Virus record (IMG/VR): IMGVR_UViG_3300042691_031827
Coordinates: 1 to 48,112 of that record
Source of the DNA: a virus
Direction: 5' to 3' (one strand)
Length of the DNA: 48,112 nt
In this document: piece by piece, positions 8,567-18,591 of the stretch
Numbering within the stretch: the first letter of the stretch is position 1
Layout of the letters: each line of letters starts with the position of its first letter
Translations under genes and position numbers: made by a program
Notes under the pieces: generated by a model
What the model was told of the DNA's origin: nothing
Database searches by the model: none
Seen by the model: only the letters and a program-made list of their open reading frames with translations

Positions 8567-10096
8567 GTGAGTACCCCGACGCCAACCCCAACTAATACAG
8601 TAACCCCAACAGTTACTACTACGAGATATCTCCTTCCTATTGGACAGATGATATATGATGGAGGTATTTATAATCATAATAATATTTCAATATATTATAA
8701 AGGATATAATTTTACAGGAAAATTGCTATCAAAAAATGCAATACTGTACGAGCCACCGAATTCTACAGTTTTACCAAGATTAACCCGTAATCCTACACCC
8801 ACCCCAACACAAACGCCAACACTTACTCCAACCTCAACCAAAACTCAAACTCCTACGGCCACGACCACAAAAACAGCAACGCCAACAAGAACGCCAACAA
8901 AAACACCTACAAAAACAGTAACACCCACACGAACTATCACCCCAACAGCAACTGAAACGCCAACTGTTACTCCGACATTAACCAAAACACCAACTGTTAC
9001 TCCGACATCAACCGAAACACCAACTGTTACTCCTACAAGTAGTGCTACATCAACACCAACTCCGACTGAAAGTTTGACCCCTACGCCAACTGAAAGCTTA
9101 ACACCCACGCCAACTGAAACTTTAACGCCCACGCCAACCGATACTTTAACGCCAACACCAACCAAAACTTTAACCCCCACACCAACCGAAACTTTAACGC
9201 CCACTCCAACCCCAACTAATATTACCGGATATAAAACCGTAGCAGTATCACTAGGCAATTCGGCAACGGTAAGTGCAAATAATGGACAATCATGGACTGA
9301 TCATACTATGGCTGACAATTTAAATTGGACAAGTATAACATATGGAGCTAATCAATATGTGGCGTGTGCTTATGATAGTAATAAATTAAATAAATCAACT
9401 GACGGAGCATCATGGACCACATCCTATATATCTGCTAATGGAACAAATTCTACTGGACAGTTATTAAGCAATTTTAATAATTTATGTACTAAAATATTTT
9501 TTGGCAATAATAAATATATCATATTGCCACTATCATCATCTGTTGGAGTAATATCCTCTAATGGAACAAATTGGTCTGAAATTACTTTTCCTATAGTTTC
9601 AAATTGGGCCGGTGTAGCCTATGGGAATGGTGTGTATGTTATACTAGCTTCACAATCTGATGTGGCCGCAACCAGTTCTGATGGTGTTAATTGGACTCAG
9701 GTGTCTGTTGGCACCAGCCAAGATTGGCAAAGCTTATCATTTGTAAATAATAAGTTTATTGCCGTAGCATCAGATTCGAGTACAGTTTTAACTTCTTCTA
9801 ATGGAGTTAATTGGACAAGCAGTAATCTTTTGCCCAATTCGAGAGTATGGAAAAAAGCAGTGTATGGCAATGGTAATATTGTTATATTTAGTAACAGTGG
9901 ATATGTTGCTGTTTCAACAAATAATGGAGTATCTTATACTGAATATTCAATATATGGGACTAATTGGAATGATTTAGTTTATAAAAATGGATTTATAATG
10001 ATTGGTGATGAATCGTCAGTTGCTCTTACATCATCAAATGGAATATCTTGGACTCAAAGAACAATATCCCCTGAAATATGGGTGTCAGTAGCTTAA
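8567..10096 (+). CDS. Fibre protein: Thr/Pro stalk with 7-Asp-box propeller
   Basis: The likely start is GTG 8567, about 6 bases behind AGGAGA; an in-frame TTG at 8564 sits too close to it. A short N-terminal domain (about residues 20-75) is followed by roughly 145 residues of Thr/Pro repeats and then a domain of about 290 residues. The last part holds seven Asp-box-like motifs of the form S-(T/S)-(D/N)-G-x-x-(W/Y)-[51 protein letters not shown] and SSNGISWT. Seven boxes fit a seven-bladed BNR/sialidase-type propeller. No sialidase Arg triad or other catalytic signature is evident, so carbohydrate binding is more likely than cleavage. It probably forms a distal receptor-binding arm. The stalk resembles Thr/Pro linkers of bacterial surface proteins. 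Confidence 0.78.
   Translation: MSTPTPTPTNTVTPTVTTTRYLLPIGQMIYDGGIYNHNNISIYYKGYNFTGKLLSKNAILYEPPNSTVLPRLTRNPTPTPTQTPTLTPTSTKTQTPTATTTKTATPTRTPTKTPTKTVTPTRTITPTATETPTVTPTLTKTPTVTPTSTETPTVTPTSSATSTPTPTESLTPTPTESLTPTPTETLTPTPTDTLTPTPTKTLTPTPTETLTPTPTPTNITGYKTVAVSLGNSATVSANNGQSWTDHTMADNLNWTSITYGANQYVACAYDSNKLNKSTDGASWTTSYISANGTNSTGQLLSNFNNLCTKIFFGNNKYIILPLSSSVGVISSNGTNWSEITFPIVSNWAGVAYGNGVYVILASQSDVAATSSDGVNWTQVSVGTSQDWQSLSFVNNKFIAVASDSSTVLTSSNGVNWTSSNLLPNSRVWKKAVYGNGNIVIFSNSGYVAVSTNNGVSYTEYSIYGTNWNDLVYKNGFIMIGDESSVALTSSNGISWTQRTISPEIWVSVA
8795..9225 (+). repeat. Thr/Pro-encoding low-complexity tandem repeat
   Basis: This stretch encodes the Thr/Pro stalk. Within it are about six copies of a 24-base unit encoding variants of (E/D/K)-(S/T)-L-T-P-T-P-T at roughly 9065-9210. 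Upstream lie three copies of a 30-base unit encoding T-P-T-V-T-P-T-x-T-x at about 8955-9040. Both are the kind of array that changes length by slippage or recombination, which would alter stalk length. Confidence 0.8.
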
Positions 10097-10114
10097 AGGG
10101 TCGAAAGGACAAAT

Positions 10115-12058
10115 ATGGTTTATTCTTTGGATATATTAAATAATAAAATTAGTGAAGATAACCAAGTATTTATACAGAGTCCGTCCGCACCAGACGACAG
10201 ATCAGTTATTGTATATTTTAATGGCAGCGGAATACACAAAGCTGCTGGACCAACTCCTATGGTTGAGCTTTCCTCTAACGTTGAAAGAAATGATATTGGG
10301 GAGCCAATGGTTATTAATAATACCATTACAGTTATGGGTAAAGTTGTAAAAAATAGTGGTATTAAAAATGTAATGGAAGGTATAAAACAACTTAAAAATA
10401 TTTTTAAACCAGATTCTTGCGGGCTCTTCAGGATAACCTGTGACAGTTCTGAAATATATAGTGCTAGCGGAGTCAGATTTGTTAGTTTGGATTTTAATCA
10501 AACAAGTGATAATTGGGTAAATACCGCAGAGTATGTAGCAAAACTAGAATATCTTGAACCAGGATATAGCGGATGGTATGTAAAATCGTATAGCGATAAC
10601 TGGAATATTGAACCATTAGAAGACTATGTTTATGCTGATGATAAAATACCTATAACCCATAAGGTTGAATATGATAATCCAAAAATTAAACAGGCAGCTA
10701 CGGCAGGAGGGGGAGGTCCCGCACAACCAAGGGGAGCAACTCCAACAGCTAGTTATGAGCTACCTTATCGCAGCATACCGCAATTTAAAGTGTCTCGCAC
10801 AATTAGTGCCGTTGGTATACCTTCTGGAACAGGATCTTGTAATCCTATTGGGTCCACTATTCCTCTCAATATGTATCCTGCATTAGCCGTTTCTGCTTTC
10901 TACGAGGCCAAAAAATGGGTAGAAGGAAGAGCCAGTTCTGTGTTTTCTTCTCCTAATACTATCTGGACCCCTATGGGAGGTTCAGGATATCTATATAATC
11001 ATTTAAGAGTTGTAAATTTTGATATCCATGCTGGGAAATATGAAATAACAGACACTTGGCTAGGAATGCCAACAGGAATATCATTTATAGAAGATTATAC
11101 TATAGAAACTTCAACTGATGATAAATATATCCATACTGTTAGTGTACAGGGAGAAATTAGAGGATTAAATATTGCTAATCCTAGTATAACTGGAACTCCT
11201 TATGTTAAAGACAGTGGAAATCCGATTAAATTGGATTTGACGGGCATAGGAACAGGACTCTTAACAGATAAGTCCTTCTCTCCCGCTCCAAGTATAGAAT
11301 CTAGTCAAACAGCAAATACCGCTTCTAGTTATGCAAAAATAAAAGCTAGCAAATATGCAAATGCATTGAGTGGATGGATATATGATGTTAAGCCATATTT
11401 ATATCGTAGAGCCTGCATAGGCATGAATTCCAAAGACGATAGAACTAAAGGATATGTTGGAACACCTACCAATCCTCCTCAACCACCAAATAATCCTATT
11501 TATTCTAAACATAATGTATTAAATATCATACCAATATCAACATCTGAAACACATAATGTTAAAAGAGGATCAATATCTTATAACTATCAATTCAATAATA
11601 AATTTACTATTATTAGTGGAGTATTATACGAAAATGTATCAATGGAAGATACTGGGCCAACTGCTGTTATTGGAGAAGCTTTCGTATTAGGAAGAGCCCT
11701 TGGTCCTGTGTTACAGTCTCTAAACACCACAACATCTGCTAGAAAAACAATTACCATAGAGCTTGGGGTTGTTCCTCCAACTAGCATGAATGGTTTTTTT
11801 ATTACTCATTCTGATTGTCCTTTGTATACTGGTGGAACAATATACAAAACCGTGTCAGGAATGATAGAAGGATTCAAACCATTTGGAGATAGAATAGCTA
11901 ATATATTTGGAAGTGCCGCTACCAGAACAAATATGGCGGGCCAAGCTTATCTTTCTCAGGACACTCAACAATGGGAACCAAATAGTGGAAGATACGTTAG
12001 AACAGTTGGTTGGGTTTATCAACAATGTACATCAGCCAAATCTTACCTGGATCATTAA
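10115..12058 (+). CDS. Virion structural protein, tail/baseplate-like (unassigned)
   Basis: This 647-residue protein starts at ATG 10115 behind GAAAGGA. No signal peptide or membrane segment is seen. The first ~170 residues are beta-rich and read as a compact domain (GPTPMVELSSNVERNDIG, then ITVMGKVV). A Gly/Pro-rich spacer near residues 195-210 (AGGGGPAQPRG) separates this from a longer beta-rich C-terminal part. I do not recognise a named family. The layout, a mid-size protein between fibre genes and two giant proteins and only 3 bases ahead of the next start, fits a tail or baseplate component translated together with the 2167-residue protein. Function is inferred from position. Confidence 0.6.
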   Translation: MVYSLDILNNKISEDNQVFIQSPSAPDDRSVIVYFNGSGIHKAAGPTPMVELSSNVERNDIGEPMVINNTITVMGKVVKNSGIKNVMEGIKQLKNIFKPDSCGLFRITCDSSEIYSASGVRFVSLDFNQTSDNWVNTAEYVAKLEYLEPGYSGWYVKSYSDNWNIEPLEDYVYADDKIPITHKVEYDNPKIKQAATAGGGGPAQPRGATPTASYELPYRSIPQFKVSRTISAVGIPSGTGSCNPIGSTIPLNMYPALAVSAFYEAKKWVEGRASSVFSSPNTIWTPMGGSGYLYNHLRVVNFDIHAGKYEITDTWLGMPTGISFIEDYTIETSTDDKYIHTVSVQGEIRGLNIANPSITGTPYVKDSGNPIKLDLTGIGTGLLTDKSFSPAPSIESSQTANTASSYAKIKASKYANALSGWIYDVKPYLYRRACIGMNSKDDRTKGYVGTPTNPPQPPNNPIYSKHNVLNIIPISTSETHNVKRGSISYNYQFNNKFTIISGVLYENVSMEDTGPTAVIGEAFVLGRALGPVLQSLNTTTSARKTITIELGVVPPTSMNGFFITHSDCPLYTGGTIYKTVSGMIEGFKPFGDRIANIFGSAATRTNMAGQAYLSQDTQQWEPNSGRYVRTVGWVYQQCTSAKSYLDH

Positions 12059-12061
12059 TAT

Positions 12062-15000
12062 ATGCCAACAGTACCGTGCTCAGGAACAGATAAACCTATT
12101 GCTCAAACACTATTCTTAGGAGCTAGTGTATCAAGTTTTTCTACAAATATGGGATGGGGAACTCAACCATCTCAATTAACTGTTAATCTTATAGAAGACG
12201 AATTATCATGGCTTTGTGATACTGATAATGTGCCTAGAAAAGATTCAGACGGATCCAACTATATGCAGTTTCACGGTTCTGATGATGCCAGTGTTGGTCA
12301 TTTTGACACTTGTACCGGAATAGGTTGTTTTGTGGATAGATACACTGGACAAAACGCATCAACAAGTACTCCAGTAGATAACAGAATAGTAAAAGGAAAA
12401 GTATATTATCAATTAAGTGATACTGGGTTGCAGTCAAGATATTGGAAAAGACCCGATCCGGGATTCATAGGACACAAAACAAGAATCAAGCCCGACGGAA
12501 CAGTAGACATGCCGGGCCCAACAGATACAGCGCATCCAAATTATAGATATGATATTATTGATGTTCCTGTTTATTTCAAAATGGGTAATTTTACATTTGG
12601 AGGATTTGTTCAGTCGTGGACAAGAGACACTAGTAGCTCAGGAAGACGATTTACTGTTATAGTTAATGGGCCACAGTCAATACTCAATTCCTGTATGATG
12701 GTTTTAAATAATTATGGAGGATCAATTTTTGGGAAAAAGTTACCACCACCAGCTACGGTAGCCTATGGTGCTCCTGGAAATTATTTACTATCTAGAGGAA
12801 TAGACTTTAATCAAACGAAACTATACGAAGGTGCTATGCCAAATATTTTTAATATTTATGGCTTTTTAGAATCTTTTGGATTTAACAGTTTTGGTGGGGC
12901 TTATAGAAATGAATCTGGAATTAGTGTTAATCTTATATTGCAAGCATTAATGGCTTTGACTTCAACAATACATGATAGTGGTTTTAAATTAGATTCTATC
13001 GGAGCCAATCGTGGTGACTATGCTACAAAAAGGGCATTTTCTCCTTTTGGTCGTATCATATCAAAAAGGATGCAACAAGAGTCTCCTATTGCCAATATTT
13101 ATGACGCTACATCCTGTAATACTTTTGGTATAGTTTATGCTCAAGATTTGAGACATATGGTTACTAATAATGATACTAGATGTCAATTCATATTAGATCT
13201 AAGTGATGTTTATTGGACTGATACTAATAGAACAATTAAAAGATTTCCGGATAGTTTCAGAATTAATGAGCCCTCATTAAGTATAACTGAATTTTTAAAT
13301 ATTATAGGAGAACAGTCTGGTCATGATTTTAATGTAGAAATGGATCCTATAATCTATGCTTCTCGGTTGTATAATGTTATTAAAGTTAAAACCATATCAC
13401 GATTAAAACAACCTCATCCATCAGTAATAGAAAATACTATCAAAAGTTTAGAGTGCGACGGATATCAAATATCTTCTCATTCTTTTGGAAAAGAAAAAAA
13501 TGATACTCCTAGTCGATGTTTATTAGTTGGAGGACAACAACAGCGATTGTACCAAGTCAAAAGCTATAGATTAGCATATAGTCAAAATAATTTTGTAATG
13601 AATCCTCGCACCAAAGAGTTTGTTAATTACTTTAGTTTGCAAAATCCTATAACCGAAACAAATGTAAACACCCCACCAGCTGCTCCTCTTGATAAGCAAT
13701 ATGGACATGGTAAAGTTAGATTTCCAAATTTTACATCAACACGCAATAAACTACTAAATGATTATATAGGCACTAGTAATCAATTGGCTCAAAGTTTTGT
13801 TCAGATTATAAATGATCAGAATGAAATGGTAATAACAAATCCATTTAATACGGAAGATACGAATTGGAAAACCAACGAATTAAATAGTACTCTTAGTGTT
13901 AGTAATGGTAATTATCTTAATTCTTTTAAAATTAGTCATAATGTTACTATAGCAAATAGCGGCAGATGGATACCATTATTTTTAGATGCAATATGTCCGT
14001 TCTTTGGTTTTGTTAATGATAATAGAATAGGAGTAAAAATAGGAACCGATAAAGATGCTGTTAATGAAACTAGACAAATAAGACCAGTATGGTTTGATTC
14101 CTGGACAGGACAATTGGCAGTAATAATAAGAACGTCAGAATTGCCAAAATTAAATCTTCCACTCACAAGACTTTATTTAGAAGCCAATTCCCTGCCTAAT
14201 GCTGGTGGCAATTATACTTTTAATATGCCTTATACATTTACTCCCACAGCTCCTACTGCTAATAGTGTTATTGATAATGCTGGGTTCGTGACCGCATACG
14301 ATCCTGTTGAATATTTTGTGTTAACAGAGAGTGAAATTAGAGCAGCGTTAGCCGGATTTGATAATTTTCTTGTATATTCTTTAGCAAAAACGTACAAACC
14401 AGATATTATAGAAATGGTTAGACGAGCATATTATATTAGCACAAGAAATCAACTCAAGATCAATAACTCTACTATTCCTTTAGCAGAGGCTCAAAAAATA
14501 GCATACGAAGAAACAGATTGGTATTGGAAACTTTTAGGATCTAATATTGGAGGAGACGATTTATATCCAACAATATACCATCCTGACAAAACTGATGGTA
14601 GTCAATATATTCAAGAAAAGGCATTACAAGATTTAAAACTAATACATCAATTTATTACACAAGTTGCTAAATATTATGGCAAAAAATATATGGTTTATGC
14701 TGATTCTGTTGGTGGCTATAAAGATTACGAATCTGCAGGAGTAGCATTTCCAACAAGAACTGGTTATGGATATGTGTTTGCTGGAGGTGGCAGATTAAAA
14801 TATAACTACGAACCAACTAATGACGGAGCATGGGAAGAATATGGCAATATTATTGACGATGCTTTTACTGTTGGCGGTTTAGAATGGATGACTTTGTCTG
14901 ATGATCAAGGAAAGATTAAACCCATATTAGGATATAATAACAATTATAACTATGATTATGTTAGACAAGCAAAGTGTTTGGCCGCTAATGCTGATAATAC

Positions 15001-18000
15001 TACAAACGAACTGAAGACCGTAGAAGCTAATCCTTATTTTAGCTATAATAACTGGCTAACATTATTCGAAGCAAAAAATACAAATTGTACAGATAAGTAT
15101 ACATTTCCATCTATAGATTATTCTTCTTTAAATTCAGAAGACTATGTTGTGATAGATCAAAAATACCAAGCGTCTCCAGCTGCTGTTTTGGCAAAAATGT
15201 TTGGAGACGGCGCCATATCTACCAGACTTAATTTGACTACTAATGTTTCATCTTATGATGCTTGGAATAAGGAAATCAAAGATACGGGCGTGGTTTTGCC
15301 AAGATCGAAACTGTTTCTTTCCACCACAGTTGATGAAAATTTTGCATTTTTAAATCCACAAAATATAGTGGGGCAAAATTGGGTTCCACGAGATCCTAGA
15401 ATATTAATTGACTCTCCTGGCGTTAATATCAATATGACTAGCGAAGAAAATGCCAAAGATCCGAATAGAACAGTTATAGCAAATGTTGCTGCAGAGGATC
15501 TGATGATCTATATGAAAAGTACTGCAAAAGCAAGTTGGGACTGGGGTTGGATCGGATTTATGTATAACTATATTAGTCCTGCTGTTATATCTGATACTGA
15601 CAATCCTTATTTTTTGGGATTATATACAGTATCTTCTAATCATACTGCTAATAATGTTGAGCTTGCTCCCAAAGCGGCCCACCCATTTTTTGCTGGCATA
15701 CCGATTAAATCAAATCAATTCACATATGGACCTTGGACAAATTATCCTTTTAGTAAATGTATTCCTGGAACAACCGGACTTTTCCCAACAGGTTTTACAA
15801 TAAAACAAACTTTTGCTGACGGAGCACTTGTTAGTTGTGTCAGAACGAATACAACAGTCATTTCTCCAGATAAAGCTAAACAAGCCTTGGACAATCTGAT
15901 CACATCTGTTGATATTGATTTTAATGAAGAATTTGTTCCATGGAATTATGGCGGAATGCATTACATGGATATTGCAGCATTTAATGAGATAGAAGGACGA
16001 GCTAATTATCAAGCGGTTTTAGAAACTGCTCAATTAGAAATGCCAGGATTGCCATTGTGGGATCTTGGTGGAAATTTTAATATAATCAATGCTAATACTG
16101 GAGTCAAATATCTCCCCGCAGAAATTAAAACTTATGAAGTTACAGGAAAAGATATTAAAGGAGCAGCAACAATTGCACCAGTAAATTTAAATTATATCCC
16201 TGGTGTTCAGTATATATCATATCCTAATAGTGTTGACAATGCTGTTGATTACAAATATAAACTTCTAGACCTAAGACAAAGGCCTAATTTTGTTGAAGGA
16301 CCAATTGTCACATCCATACAAACTAGTGTTGGAGAGCAAGGTATATCATGTACTTATACTTTTAGAACATATACTAGAAAATTAGGAGCTTTTAATAAAA
16401 TAGAAACTGATAGAATAAAGAAAATCAATAGAGCTAATTTATATAGAGGAAAACAAATAGCTAAAGTTCGTCAAGACGTTAGCGATATGATGAATAAAGA
16501 AAGAGAGAATCTACTACAAGAAAGATTAAATCAAACTCAATTTGGTAGCGCTGATTTTGCATCTAAATTATATGGATGGAGTCCCACAACGGTATTAATA
16601 GGTCAAGCCTCGCCATTAATTCATGAGCCCGCTAGAACACCAGACTATATAGAGGATTTCTCTTATGCTAATAGTCCAACCCTTAATACTCTCGCAACAA
16701 GAATAAATACTCCAACAGCATGGAAAATCACAAAATCTAGCGGAGATCCTGGTTTGGATAGTAATGCTGGTAATTTTGCATTGTCTGTTGGTACATCTCC
16801 TCCATTACTAAAGAATATTGGAAGAATAACAACAACTGTTGGATTATTTGAAAGAAAAGAAGTAGAAAATCAGTTACAAAAAGATTATGGAATGCAATCA
16901 GCAATGAGTTTGGATGGATTGTTATCTCCGATATCTTTTTATCCTACATTTAAAAATTCAACCTTCGCTTATTCTTTACACAACACTGGATCGTGTCCAT
17001 TTTGCAAAGGTACTAAGGTTAGAAAATTTAAAATATCTAAATATAATTCCGCTGGTGCGCCAGTTGTGGATAAAAATATAAATGTAGCATGTGATAAATG
17101 TACGGATGCGTCTAATAGACTTAATGCTAAACTTTCTGCTGGAAGCAACGAAGATATTCCTATCAATCTTATTACTCTTAATCCTATAGTGGTTCCTCAT
17201 GGAGAATTTAAAAATGCCAATGTCCAGAATTATAGTGGTGTTCATCCACAAAAAAAACATGATGATTTAACGTCTTCAGTTCCTGGGGGACGAGTATTCA
17301 GAGACAGATTACGACATTCTATAGAAATTGTTGGTAGAGGATCAGTTCCTCCAAACAAACAAGGATATGCTTTAGAAATTAGCAAAAATATTAATAAGGC
17401 TGGTACTTATAATTTAGATTATTATAGTAAAGATACTGGATTATATACTCAAAGACAAAAAAGAGGAGATGCTTCAAATACAATCTTACACGAAAATAAT
17501 CAAAGGTTTTTTGGATTAAGAGGTCCGTTAGTATTACATTCTTGGGGATACGATGCTGATGGATATCCTGTGCCTAATGCTGCTGATGAGCCTGTGGCCG
17601 TTGATCTATACGGCAGACCCAAAAGATTTCAATTAATCAAAGTTAATGGAACAAGCAAAGCTTATAAAGATCTTACTGTTGGTCAGCAATTTACATATAA
17701 TAGTGCTGATTATGTTAAAACTATAAATCAAGAGGAACTAACTTTTTTGCCTTCCACATTTAAAGAAGACACTCAAGTTACTACCTTTGAGATTAAGGAT
17801 AATTATGATGCTGATGGAGGAACCGATCCTGGTGCCGATGGACCATTTGTTGGATATAAAGGCAGTATCATTAGCAAAACTCAAAAATTTAGTGGTGGTA
17901 AATGGTCGGAAAAAGTTAAATTAGATGAATTTTATCTAAATTGGGCTGAAAGACCAGACTTATGGAAGGTCGGTCCTATTGATTTGTTCTGGGATGAAGA

Positions 18001-18565
18001 AAGAGGAGTATGGTCTGGAGGAAAAGGAGGGGCAGAAGAAATTGATCCTCCTTACATTATTACTAATTCTAATGATATTATCACTTTAAATGAATTTATT
18101 TCTAAAAAAACCAATCAAAAATATATATATAGAATGATCTATGCTGTATTAGAAGAGGATCTAATAAAACAACCAGATTTTAATGAAACATATGCCACAA
18201 GAGGATTCTTTGATGATGTAGAATATAGCAGCGAACCTTTACTACAAGGATATAGAAGATTAATATATATTAAAGATAAAACAGGATATTGTGCTCCAAA
18301 AGGAACAAAATTACTATGCAGATACAATTCCAAAACAGGATTTTATGAGCCAGTTAGTAAACCTGTTATCACAACAACTGGGAAAATTATAAGCTCAAGT
18401 CAAGTGTTATTGAATTTGTTGTATACTCCCAGTCGTAGAAGTAATGTTATTCCAACATCCACAGTAAATTATGTCAATCCGCTTGGATTTGCTACGCCAA
18501 TTAATGAAATAGGAGTTTTTTCTTTTATAGACAGTAAATGGACACTAACTTCTATAAAACAATAA
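12062..18565 (+). CDS. Giant baseplate/tail protein with a zinc-knuckle-like segment
   Basis: This 2167-residue protein starts 3 bases after the previous stop without a clear ribosome site, so translational coupling is likely. The N-terminus (FLGASVSSFSTNMGWG, then LTVNLIEDE) resembles the opening of large phage virion proteins near the baseplate. A segment near residues 405-430 (PSLSITEFLNIIGEQSGHDF) is reminiscent of hub-type (gpD/gp27-like) proteins, but this is weak. Residues 1644-1684 contain CPFC and CDKC, two C-x2-C pairs about 35 residues apart, a possible metal site. Residues ~1868-1888 (DLTVGQQFTYNSADYVKT) resemble the 59-residue ORF in the polymerase operon. No membrane segments are seen. 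I infer a structural role in the tail or baseplate. Confidence 0.6.
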   Translation: MPTVPCSGTDKPIAQTLFLGASVSSFSTNMGWGTQPSQLTVNLIEDELSWLCDTDNVPRKDSDGSNYMQFHGSDDASVGHFDTCTGIGCFVDRYTGQNASTSTPVDNRIVKGKVYYQLSDTGLQSRYWKRPDPGFIGHKTRIKPDGTVDMPGPTDTAHPNYRYDIIDVPVYFKMGNFTFGGFVQSWTRDTSSSGRRFTVIVNGPQSILNSCMMVLNNYGGSIFGKKLPPPATVAYGAPGNYLLSRGIDFNQTKLYEGAMPNIFNIYGFLESFGFNSFGGAYRNESGISVNLILQALMALTSTIHDSGFKLDSIGANRGDYATKRAFSPFGRIISKRMQQESPIANIYDATSCNTFGIVYAQDLRHMVTNNDTRCQFILDLSDVYWTDTNRTIKRFPDSFRINEPSLSITEFLNIIGEQSGHDFNVEMDPIIYASRLYNVIKVKTISRLKQPHPSVIENTIKSLECDGYQISSHSFGKEKNDTPSRCLLVGGQQQRLYQVKSYRLAYSQNNFVMNPRTKEFVNYFSLQNPITETNVNTPPAAPLDKQYGHGKVRFPNFTSTRNKLLNDYIGTSNQLAQSFVQIINDQNEMVITNPFNTEDTNWKTNELNSTLSVSNGNYLNSFKISHNVTIANSGRWIPLFLDAICPFFGFVNDNRIGVKIGTDKDAVNETRQIRPVWFDSWTGQLAVIIRTSELPKLNLPLTRLYLEANSLPNAGGNYTFNMPYTFTPTAPTANSVIDNAGFVTAYDPVEYFVLTESEIRAALAGFDNFLVYSLAKTYKPDIIEMVRRAYYISTRNQLKINNSTIPLAEAQKIAYEETDWYWKLLGSNIGGDDLYPTIYHPDKTDGSQYIQEKALQDLKLIHQFITQVAKYYGKKYMVYADSVGGYKDYESAGVAFPTRTGYGYVFAGGGRLKYNYEPTNDGAWEEYGNIIDDAFTVGGLEWMTLSDDQGKIKPILGYNNNYNYDYVRQAKCLAANADNTTNELKTVEANPYFSYNNWLTLFEAKNTNCTDKYTFPSIDYSSLNSEDYVVIDQKYQASPAAVLAKMFGDGAISTRLNLTTNVSSYDAWNKEIKDTGVVLPRSKLFLSTTVDENFAFLNPQNIVGQNWVPRDPRILIDSPGVNINMTSEENAKDPNRTVIANVAAEDLMIYMKSTAKASWDWGWIGFMYNYISPAVISDTDNPYFLGLYTVSSNHTANNVELAPKAAHPFFAGIPIKSNQFTYGPWTNYPFSKCIPGTTGLFPTGFTIKQTFADGALVSCVRTNTTVISPDKAKQALDNLITSVDIDFNEEFVPWNYGGMHYMDIAAFNEIEGRANYQAVLETAQLEMPGLPLWDLGGNFNIINANTGVKYLPAEIKTYEVTGKDIKGAATIAPVNLNYIPGVQYISYPNSVDNAVDYKYKLLDLRQRPNFVEGPIVTSIQTSVGEQGISCTYTFRTYTRKLGAFNKIETDRIKKINRANLYRGKQIAKVRQDVSDMMNKERENLLQERLNQTQFGSADFASKLYGWSPTTVLIGQASPLIHEPARTPDYIEDFSYANSPTLNTLATRINTPTAWKITKSSGDPGLDSNAGNFALSVGTSPPLLKNIGRITTTVGLFERKEVENQLQKDYGMQSAMSLDGLLSPISFYPTFKNSTFAYSLHNTGSCPFCKGTKVRKFKISKYNSAGAPVVDKNINVACDKCTDASNRLNAKLSAGSNEDIPINLITLNPIVVPHGEFKNANVQNYSGVHPQKKHDDLTSSVPGGRVFRDRLRHSIEIVGRGSVPPNKQGYALEISKNINKAGTYNLDYYSKDTGLYTQRQKRGDASNTILHENNQRFFGLRGPLVLHSWGYDADGYPVPNAADEPVAVDLYGRPKRFQLIKVNGTSKAYKDLTVGQQFTYNSADYVKTINQEELTFLPSTFKEDTQVTTFEIKDNYDADGGTDPGADGPFVGYKGSIISKTQKFSGGKWSEKVKLDEFYLNWAERPDLWKVGPIDLFWDEERGVWSGGKGGAEEIDPPYIITNSNDIITLNEFISKKTNQKYIYRMIYAVLEEDLIKQPDFNETYATRGFFDDVEYSSEPLLQGYRRLIYIKDKTGYCAPKGTKLLCRYNSKTGFYEPVSKPVITTTGKIISSSQVLLNLLYTPSRRSNVIPTSTVNYVNPLGFATPINEIGVFSFIDSKWTLTSIKQ

Positions 18566-18591
18566 TAGATTAGGTTAAAAGGACGAATAAA

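Noticed and set aside
8845-9258. Val/Gly-rich open frame opposite the Thr/Pro stalk
   Set aside because: It is the reverse complement of a low-complexity Thr/Pro repeat, with no coding character of its own.
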